Shown here: in pieces, positions 9,824 to 16,111 of the stretch | Numbering within the stretch: the stretch's first letter is position 1 | Layout of the letters: each line of letters opens with the position of its first letter | DNA from: an uncultured Oscillospiraceae bacterium | GTDB taxonomy: Bacteria; Bacillota; Clostridia; Oscillospirales; Ruminococcaceae | Assembly (NCBI GenBank): GCA_934481445.1 | Contig: CAKSPC010000030.1 | Location: 1 to 32,945, forward strand | Length of the DNA: 32,945 nucleotides | Direction: 5' to 3' | The notes under the pieces: generated by a model | What the model was told of the DNA's origin: nothing | What the model saw: the letters and a program-made list of their open reading frames with translations, nothing else | Database searches by the model: none | Position numbers and translations under genes: made by a program

Positions 9824-11056
9824 TCATCGGCTTGCGGCTGAAAAACCCGCGGCTCTTGCCGTCGAAAAAGCAATCTGGAGGTTAAATCCGCCGGTGTATG
9901 CGTCCACATCGATGATCTCCCCCGCAAAATAAAGCCCGCCGCATAGCTTGCTTTCCATTGTTTTCGGAGAAATTTCCTTAACGGAAACGCCGCCGCGGGT
10001 GATTATCGCTTCGTCGATGGGGCGGAAGCGCTCTATATCGAGGGTCAGATTTTTCAGAAGTCCGACCAGCCGCCTGCGCTCTTCCTTGGTTATTTCGTCC
10101 ACGCGCTTTTCAGAGGGAATGCCGAGCAGCTCGGGGAAAACTCCGAGAAGCTGCCGCGGAAGAAGCCCGCCGATGCTCTCGCCGAAAGGACTTCCGTGCC
10201 GCTCGGAGAAATCGCGGAGGATACGCGCGTCAAGCTGCTTTTCGGACAGGGCGGGTTTGAGGTCGACCGCGATTTTATACCTCCCGCCTTCCATCTGCGG
10301 AATGTGCGCGGAGGCGCTAAGCACCGTGGGACCCGAAATTCCGTATTCCGTGAAAAGCAGCTCGCCGAAGTCGTCGTATATCTGCTTTTCGCCGTCAAAC
10401 AGCCGCACCGAAACGTTGCGGAGGTCAAGCCCCGCCGCCTTGGAAACCCATCTCTGCCTTGTCACCATTGCGGAAAGCGACGGCTCGGGGGGAATAATCG
10501 TATGTCCCGCGCTTTTTGCGAGGGTATAGCCGTAGCCATCGGAGCCGGTGACGGGATACGACCTGCCGCCCGTTGCGAGAATAACGCAGCCGTGATATTC
10601 TCCGCGCCGAGTCTTAACACCGCGGCACTCCCCCTTGGATATAATAAGTGAGCGCGCTTCGTCGTGGATGATATCAACGCCGAGATCTCTCGTGTACTTT
10701 TCCAGCGCGGCGACGATATCCCCCGCCTTGTCGGAAACAGGAAACACCCGCTTTCCGCGCTCCGTTTTGAGCGGTACGCCCAGCCCCTCGAAGAATGCCA
10801 TAACATCCTCGGGAGCGAAGCGGGAAAGCGAGCTGTACATAAAATTCGGATTTCTCGGGATATTTTTCAGGACCTCGTCCGGGGCGGAGTTGTTGGTGAC
10901 GTTGCACCTGCCCTTGCCGGTGATGGCAAGCTTTCGCCCCATGCGGGAGTTCTTTTCTATAAGTGTGACGTGCGCGCCGTATTCCGCGGCGGAAGCTGCC
11001 GCCATCATGCCTGCAGCACCGCCGCCGACAACAATCACCTCTGTGGTATCAGACAT
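9824..11056 (-). CDS. HI0933-family FAD-dependent oxidoreductase
   Basis: Flavoprotein of 410 residues in the HI0933/TIGR00275 family (also annotated aminoacetone oxidase family). The substrate is not predictable here. The Rossmann FAD motif VVGGGAAGMMAA is at the N terminus, GKGRCNVTN follows, then ATGGRSYPVTGSDGYGYTLA in the middle and GEIIDVDAYTGGFNLQIAF at the C-terminal end, which closes the FAD fold. The ATG at 11056 overlaps the regulator stop by 8 bases. The nearest site (GAGG) is 12 bases away and weak, so expression probably relies on coupling. The frame is open to 11140, but that extension is low-complexity antisense to nothing recognisable. Neighbours suggest cotranscription with the RpiR-type regulator. 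Confidence 0.88.
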   Translation of the reverse strand: MSDTTEVIVVGGGAAGMMAAASAAEYGAHVTLIEKNSRMGRKLAITGKGRCNVTNNSAPDEVLKNIPRNPNFMYSSLSRFAPEDVMAFFEGLGVPLKTERGKRVFPVSDKAGDIVAALEKYTRDLGVDIIHDEARSLIISKGECRGVKTRRGEYHGCVILATGGRSYPVTGSDGYGYTLAKSAGHTIIPPEPSLSAMVTRQRWVSKAAGLDLRNVSVRLFDGEKQIYDDFGELLFTEYGISGPTVLSASAHIPQMEGGRYKIAVDLKPALSEKQLDARILRDFSERHGSPFGESIGGLLPRQLLGVFPELLGIPSEKRVDEITKEERRRLVGLLKNLTLDIERFRPIDEAIITRGGVSVKEISPKTMESKLCGGLYFAGEIIDVDAYTGGFNLQIAFSTARAAGFSAASR

Positions 11057-11909
11057 CCTTCTTATATACCTCGTTATGCTCCCAGAGCTGCTCGAGCTTG
11101 CTGAACGTCTGCACCACGCGGCTGCGGTTGGTGCCCGCAACTGCGACGATGAGCGCGTTTATAAGGCTCATCGGGGCGACAAGGCTGTCTACGAAAGACA
11201 CCATGTCCGAATAAGCGCAGAGCGTGTTGTGAGCGTACTGGGTAAGGGGGGAGTTTTCGCTGTCGGTTATGGCGATTATCTGTGCACCCATGTCGTGCGC
11301 AAACTTGCAGGCTTCGATGGTGCTGGATGCGTACCGCGGGAAAGACATCGCGATGAGCAGGTCGCCCTCGCCGATGTGAATCATCTGCTGATACATCTCG
11401 CTCGTGCCGACGGAGCCGACCAGTACTACCTTATCAAAAACAAGCCGCAGATAGTAGTGCATGAAGCTTGCAAGTATTCCCGAGGACATCGCGCCCTGTA
11501 TGTAGATGCGCTTTGCGGCGATGATGGTGCTTACGGCGTTGTCGAATGCCTCGCGGTTTACGGATTCGATGGTTCTGCGTATCTTGTCAATATCCTGCGA
11601 GAGCACGCCCTCGATGGGGTCCTGGTCGCCTATCCTGCTGCGGGTGACGTCCATGCGCTGGAGGGATGTAAGGCGGTTTTTGATGTGGCTCTGAAGCGAG
11701 CGCTGAAGCTGCGGGTAGCCCTCGTAGCCCAGCTCTATCGCGAAGCGCACGACGGTGGATTCGCTGACGTTTACAGCGTTGCCAAGCTTCAGCGCGGTCA
11801 TGTACGCCGCCTTTTCGTAGTGCTGGAGTATATAGTTTGCAATGAGCTTCTGGCTTTTGGAGAAGCCCGGCATAAGTTCTTCTATTCGTTTGAGAAGATC
11901 GTCGTTCAA
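11049..11909 (-). CDS. MurR/RpiR-family transcriptional regulator
   Basis: DNA-binding regulator of 286 residues. The N-terminal helix-turn-helix domain (1-75) contains the family hallmark AVNVSESTVVRFAIELGYEGYPQLQ. The C-terminal SIS sugar-phosphate-binding domain (about 120-250) has GAMSSGILASFMHYYLRL and GDLLIAMSFPRYASSTIEACKFA. Such regulators usually sense a phosphosugar and control catabolic or cell-wall sugar genes. The start is TTG at 11909, chosen because AAAGAGG stands eight bases upstream and no ATG is available nearby. It overlaps the flavoprotein gene by 8 bases. The effector is unknown. The promoter region carries 11-base-spaced repeats that could be an operator. Confidence 0.9.
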   Translation of the reverse strand: MNDDLLKRIEELMPGFSKSQKLIANYILQHYEKAAYMTALKLGNAVNVSESTVVRFAIELGYEGYPQLQRSLQSHIKNRLTSLQRMDVTRSRIGDQDPIEGVLSQDIDKIRRTIESVNREAFDNAVSTIIAAKRIYIQGAMSSGILASFMHYYLRLVFDKVVLVGSVGTSEMYQQMIHIGEGDLLIAMSFPRYASSTIEACKFAHDMGAQIIAITDSENSPLTQYAHNTLCAYSDMVSFVDSLVAPMSLINALIVAVAGTNRSRVVQTFSKLEQLWEHNEVYKKDV

Positions 11910-11940
11910 GATGTTTACCTCTTTTCGTTGTGGTGGGATA

Positions 11941-11963
11941 TATAACTATCATATATCTATCAT
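11941..11963. repeat. Two 12-base direct repeats with 11-base period at the rpiR promoter
   Basis: TATAACTATCAT (11941-11952) and TATATCTATCAT (11952-11963) differ at one base and are spaced one helical turn apart. They cover the -10 and the start region of the regulator's promoter, a natural place for autorepression. Function inferred from position only. Confidence 0.45.
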
Positions 11964-11987
11964 ACTACATAAATTGTTTTTTTGCAA
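11959..11987 (-). promoter_or_regulatory. Promoter of rpiR-flavoprotein unit
   Basis: Minus strand: TTGCAA (11987-11982), 17-base spacer, TATGAT (11964-11959). Start predicted near 11951, some 40 bases before the TTG start codon. Confidence 0.65.
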
Positions 11988-12140
11988 GGGATTTTGCAAG
12001 TGAAATTTCGGAAAAAATCATTTTTCGAGGCATTTAATTACAAAAATCGACTGTAAAATGTTCGGCTTCCTTTTTGTGTATATAATTATCCCGGGCGGCA
12101 ATAATATCAATGAAATTTTTGTGAAATAATTTCGGCTGTT

Positions 12141-12195
12141 TTGCGGTGGAATGACCGCAAGCCTTTTCACAGAGTCGTTTCACGGCATTATGCCG
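12141..12195. promoter_or_regulatory. Two inverted repeats upstream of the enolase promoter
   Basis: TTGCGGT-GGAATG-ACCGCAA at 12141-12160 (7-bp arms) and CGGCAT-T-ATGCCG at 12183-12195 (6-bp arms). The second ends 16 bases before the -35. They could be regulator sites; no protein is assigned. The rest of 11990-12140 is AT-rich and shows no gene. Confidence 0.4.
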
Positions 12196-12210
12196 CAGGA
12201 TAAGTTATCG

Positions 12211-12240
12211 TTGACTAACAGCGTTTTCGCATGTTATAAT
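12211..12240 (+). promoter_or_regulatory. Enolase promoter
   Basis: TTGACT (12211-12216), 18-base spacer, TATAAT (12235-12240) with TG one base upstream (extended -10). The predicted start falls at about 12247, the first base of a hairpin. Confidence 0.8.
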
Positions 12241-12246
12241 AAATGT

Positions 12247-12386
12247 GGTTAGCGAAAACTAACCGAGAATAAGTCATGCAGACCTTTCGGGTTATTTTAT
12301 GTGATATAACCTTTCCTCGAAGGACCCCATACACCCGTCGGGGAAAGTCTGCATAAAGGAAGCAAGCCCCCGCACAGCGGCGCGGC
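12247..12386 (+). ncRNA. Structured 5' leader RNA of enolase
   Basis: The leader opens at the predicted +1 with hairpin GGTTAG-CGAAAA-CTAACC (12247-12264). Then ATGCAGAC (12276-12283) pairs with GTCTGCAT (12347-12354), enclosing three small hairpins: GGTTAT/ATAACC (12290-12311), TCCT-CGA-AGGA (12314-12324) and CCCC/GGGG (12325-12343). That makes a multi-branch junction. A last hairpin CCGC-ACA-GCGG (12370-12380) precedes the ribosome site. The total leader is about 170 bases, long for a housekeeping gene. It does not carry the fluoride riboswitch pattern sometimes found before enolase, and I do not recognise it as another known class. Function unknown. Confidence 0.5.
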
Positions 12387-12398
12387 ATACTTAAATAA

Positions 12399-13715
<1,317 letters not shown>

Positions 13716-13747
13716 TGCTTTTCGGCAGATAATTCATCCAAATATAG

Positions 13748-13774
13748 AGAGCCGCCTTAACGGGCGGCTCTTTT
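13748..13774 (+). terminator. Intrinsic terminator of enolase
   Basis: Perfect 9-bp stem AGAGCCGCC / GGCGGCTCT with loop TTAACG, then four T (the first is in the stem). Confidence 0.88.
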
Positions 13775-13775
13775 C

Positions 13776-13892
13776 AGGCTGGCGATAACCCCTCATCTTC
13801 GTCGTCAGCGGCATATTCGGCAGGCACAAAGCCTAGCCGATATGCCGCTTCCTAGAATCTGAGGGCTTCTCGCCAGCCTTTGCAGTTTTTTT
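13776..13892. repeat. Long foldback element (about 104 bases) followed by seven T
   Basis: Near-complete hairpin immediately after the enolase terminator. Outer arms AGGCTGGCGA (13776-13785) / TCGCCAGCCT (13870-13879) are perfect, as are CCCTCA (13790-13795) / TGAGGG (13860-13865), AGCGGCATAT (13807-13816) / ATATGCCGCT (13840-13849), CGGC/GCCG and AGGC/GCCT, closing on ACAAA at 13826-13830. TTTTTTT follows at 13886-13892. It has no coding sense. It could be a foldback/MITE-type repeat, a processed small RNA, or a second terminator. No target-site duplication is evident and no second copy lies in the window. Confidence 0.6.
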
Positions 13893-13910
13893 GCATTCTT
13901 ATGTTAGCAC

Positions 13911-13946
13911 TGTAATCACTTTGTAATCTTTGTAACCGCTTTGTAA
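13911..13946 (+). promoter_or_regulatory. Four TGTAA direct repeats upstream of the small-peptide promoter
   Basis: TGTAA begins at 13911, 13922, 13931 and 13942 (steps of 11, 9 and 11). On the other strand they read TTACAG or TTACAA. The array ends 24 bases before the -35, a typical activator position. The roughly one-turn spacing recalls the TTAACA-type repeats bound by Gram-positive PhoP/OmpR-family regulators; that link is inference. Confidence 0.5.
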
Positions 13947-13970
13947 TAATTTTACGGAATATATTTTGCA

Positions 13971-13999
13971 TTGAAATCATGGCGAACGCATGGTATAAT
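13971..13999 (+). promoter_or_regulatory. Promoter of the 21-residue peptide unit
   Basis: TTGAAA (13971-13976), 17-base spacer, TATAAT (13994-13999) with TGG before it (extended -10). The predicted start at about 14006 coincides with a small hairpin GTTC-CGCA-GAAC (14006-14017). Confidence 0.82.
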
Positions 14000-14043
14000 A
14001 TAATCGTTCCGCAGAACAAATAACACAAAGGAGGATACATAGA

Positions 14044-14109
14044 ATGTGCAACTTCACTAACATTTGCGAGCTCTTCAAGTGGCTCTGCGGCTTCAACTTC
14101 GGCTGCTAA
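14044..14109 (+). CDS. 21-residue cysteine-rich peptide
   Basis: The predicted peptide is MCNFTNICELFKWLCGFNFGC. Its cysteines are at 2, 8, 15 and 21, giving the symmetric pattern C-x5-C-x6-C-x5-C, with six aromatic residues (Phe and Trp) and almost no charge. It is supported by context rather than homology: strong promoter (13971-13999), AAAGGAGG at 14027-14034 nine bases before the ATG, a stop, then a good terminator. The whole transcript would be about 165 bases, with little else in it. There is no signal peptide or leader region. It might be a metal- or disulfide-linked peptide, a leaderless membrane-active or signalling peptide, or the coding part of a dual-function small RNA. I do not recognise a family. 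A secreted papain-like peptidase gene lies 275 bases downstream. Confidence 0.6.
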   Translation: MCNFTNICELFKWLCGFNFGC

Positions 14110-14142
14110 TGCAATGACTTCAATGTAAAATGACATAATAGA

Positions 14143-14175
14143 AACGCGCTGCTTTTTTTGGCAGCGCGTTTTTTT
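14143..14175 (+). terminator. Intrinsic terminator of the peptide unit
   Basis: Perfect 10-bp stem AACGCGCTGC / GCAGCGCGTT (14143-14152, 14161-14170), T-rich loop, followed by a T run to 14175. Confidence 0.92.
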
Positions 14176-14257
14176 AATTATAAATTTCTGAATCAGAGGA
14201 AAATATATATCATGTTTCTATTACTATAAAAAATTTTTAATATTTGTTAAAAATGTA

Positions 14258-14286
14258 TTGACAAAACTTGCTGCTCGTGTTAAAAT
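14258..14286 (+). promoter_or_regulatory. Promoter of the secreted peptidase gene
   Basis: TTGACA (14258-14263), 17-base spacer, TAAAAT (14281-14286). The leader to the ATG is about 95 bases of AT-rich sequence. Between 14176 and 14257 nothing else is visible. Confidence 0.7.
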
Positions 14287-14384
14287 TGTCATAAGGAAAT
14301 GACATTTACTTTTGGTTTATTGTTATTTTCGAGAATTTATATCATATTTTGTTTTAATCAAACAAAGAAAATTGGAGGGTATTT

Positions 14385-15464
14385 ATGAAAAAAACAACAA
14401 AAAAACTTATGGCGTTTGCTCTAGCTTTTGCTGTTCAGTTGAATGCAGCATTTGTTGCAAATGCTGATGAGAATTTTGATGCGGAAGTATCAATCAATGC
14501 AATGAATTCATATGTTGAAGAAGTTTTACCGCTGTATTTGAGTTCAAGAGATCTTCCGTATGATAACACATATTCATTTAGTTCCCCTTTTATAATTAAT
14601 TTTACGTCATTTCAAAATGACTCGGATTATTATTATTTTGTATTTCAGGATAATGATGTAATTGGAAAAATACTTGTCAGTGAAGAAAATGGTGAGTTTT
14701 ATTCAAGCTTCGATATGAATGTTCCAAAAGAGCTTCAAAATTATTATGATAATAGTTCCGACATTTATATATCGGTTGAAGGCGACACTACATGGGTCGT
14801 TTCTGAAGATGACTGTACTCCGTTAGAGAATGAATCCGATGTAGAATATAGCGGTTATCGTTACCAAGGCAGTGCGATTGACAAATATGAAACAGTAGAT
14901 TATTCTGCTCCGTTACTCAGAAGAAGCACACAATTAGCAGATATTAAACTTAGCTCTTTCCCGACTGTGAGAAATGAAAAAGTTAACGGAAAGTATGTTT
15001 TGTGTTGGGCTGCATGCATCGCAATGTCTGTTAATTATTTGCAGGATGACAATTTAACAGCAATGGATGTTTATAAAGAAATAGGAAGTCCAGCTAAGCC
15101 TGAGGGTTATTCTTCAAATATCAATAAAGCATTTGCAGCATATAATTTAAGTAAAACTAAATATTCATCTGCTCTTACACCAAATCAAGTATATCAGTCA
15201 TTAAAAAATGATAAACCTGTATTTGTTGATGTTGAAGCAACTGATAAATCAATGGCTCATGCATTGGAGGTTTTTGGCATTACAATAAGCAATGATAAGA
15301 CGGTATACACATTTATGGATCCCAGTATTCTCACTGGAGATGCAGCAAGAAGTGTTATTGCAACGGGCAACCCTTCCACTGCGAGTACAACCTTCAAATA
15401 TGTTCATACATATGATGGAGTATCATATACAATGACATGGAGAAGTGCTATTTTAATTAATTGA
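14385..15464 (+). CDS. Secreted papain-like (C39/C70-type) cysteine peptidase
   Basis: 359 residues. The signal peptide (1-27, MKKTTKKLMAFALAFAV...) has a likely signal peptidase I site after ANA. Residues 28-180 are acidic and Tyr-rich and look like a propeptide. The catalytic domain starts near 190: KYVLCWAACIAM places the nucleophile at Cys207, followed by His292 (MAHAL) and Asp312 (FMDPS), the papain-clan order. Substrate unknown. The gene and the spacer before it are markedly AT-rich (runs such as GATTATTATTATT) while neighbours are GC-rich, which suggests recent acquisition. GGAGGG lies five bases before ATG. Its stop sits in the ribosome site of the next gene, so the two are probably cotranscribed. 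It could be a bacteriocin- or adhesin-processing enzyme, or a scavenging protease. Confidence 0.75.
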   Translation: MKKTTKKLMAFALAFAVQLNAAFVANADENFDAEVSINAMNSYVEEVLPLYLSSRDLPYDNTYSFSSPFIINFTSFQNDSDYYYFVFQDNDVIGKILVSEENGEFYSSFDMNVPKELQNYYDNSSDIYISVEGDTTWVVSEDDCTPLENESDVEYSGYRYQGSAIDKYETVDYSAPLLRRSTQLADIKLSSFPTVRNEKVNGKYVLCWAACIAMSVNYLQDDNLTAMDVYKEIGSPAKPEGYSSNINKAFAAYNLSKTKYSSALTPNQVYQSLKNDKPVFVDVEATDKSMAHALEVFGITISNDKTVYTFMDPSILTGDAARSVIATGNPSTASTTFKYVHTYDGVSYTMTWRSAILIN

Positions 15465-15474
15465 GGTGATTTAT

Positions 15475-16047
15475 ATGAAAAAGATATACAGCATTCTCAT
15501 CGCTGCGTCAATTCTGACGTTCGCAGGCTGCTCTGCGGTCACTCTTTCGTCATCCGACGAAAGCAAGGAAAGCACGTCCGAAAGCCCCGTGACATCCTCC
15601 GAGAAACCCGAAAGCTCCGCCGACGCATCCGATGAGCTCCCTGCGGGAACCGTCCCCGCCCCGCCGGTTTTCATGCATAACGGCGTTAAATACGAGGTCG
15701 ACGCACCAACTCCCACGAGCATATTCTATATGCGCAAGGACGGGCAGAACGCGGATATTTTCACCGGGGAAGCGATAGACAGCGCGCAGGATAAATGCAT
15801 AAGCTCCGAAACTAACCTTGTCGGCACGCTTGAAAAGTGCACGGGGGATGTCCCCGCGAACGAGCTTGAGAGCACCGCGTATGCGGGTTATCAGCTTTAC
15901 GACGACGGCGAAACGGTCGCTATTCTGATAGATGATTTTGATTTTGTCTGCTCCGAACTGCGCTATGTCAACATCAATTCCCTGTCGCATGACGAATACA
16001 CGCTCGACAGCGTGAGATGCTTGTTTACCTGCTCCCCCGCGGAATGA
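15475..16047 (+). CDS. Predicted lipoprotein of unknown function
   Basis: 190 residues. The signal sequence ends in a lipobox, LTFAGC, with Cys19 as the lipidated residue. A Ser/Glu-rich spacer (20-60) holds the rest off the membrane. The C-terminal 130 residues are a small acidic domain I do not recognise; two Cys near the middle and two near the end might pair. The start is ATG 15475 with GAGGTGA upstream at 15463; the GTG at 15466 lies inside that site and is unlikely. It begins 10 bases after the peptidase stop, so it is likely in the same transcript, yet its codon use is GC-rich and host-like. That contrast suggests the peptidase was inserted in front of a resident gene. An inhibitor or partner role is only a guess. 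Confidence 0.7.
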   Translation: MKKIYSILIAASILTFAGCSAVTLSSSDESKESTSESPVTSSEKPESSADASDELPAGTVPAPPVFMHNGVKYEVDAPTPTSIFYMRKDGQNADIFTGEAIDSAQDKCISSETNLVGTLEKCTGDVPANELESTAYAGYQLYDDGETVAILIDDFDFVCSELRYVNINSLSHDEYTLDSVRCLFTCSPAE

Positions 16048-16062
16048 GCGTTCAATGAAAAT

Positions 16063-16093
16063 AAAAAACTGCGCTGCCCGAAAGCAGCGCAGT
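16063..16093. terminator. Bidirectional terminator between lipoprotein and GH74 genes
   Basis: Perfect 10-bp stem ACTGCGCTGC / GCAGCGCAGT (16068-16077, 16084-16093), loop CCGAAA. Six A on the left serve as the T run for the minus-strand gene. The right side (CATCATTTT) is weaker for the plus strand. Confidence 0.85.
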
Positions 16094-16111
16094 CATCATT
16101 TTAAATCAAAA

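Noticed and set aside
12247..12386. Fluoride riboswitch in front of enolase
   Set aside because: Fluoride riboswitches do occur before enolase genes, but the characteristic GG-GATGG start and pseudoknot pattern are not present.
13852..14136. 94-codon minus-strand frame over the small-peptide unit
   Set aside because: It runs through a clear plus-strand promoter, ribosome site and peptide, and has no ribosome site of its own.
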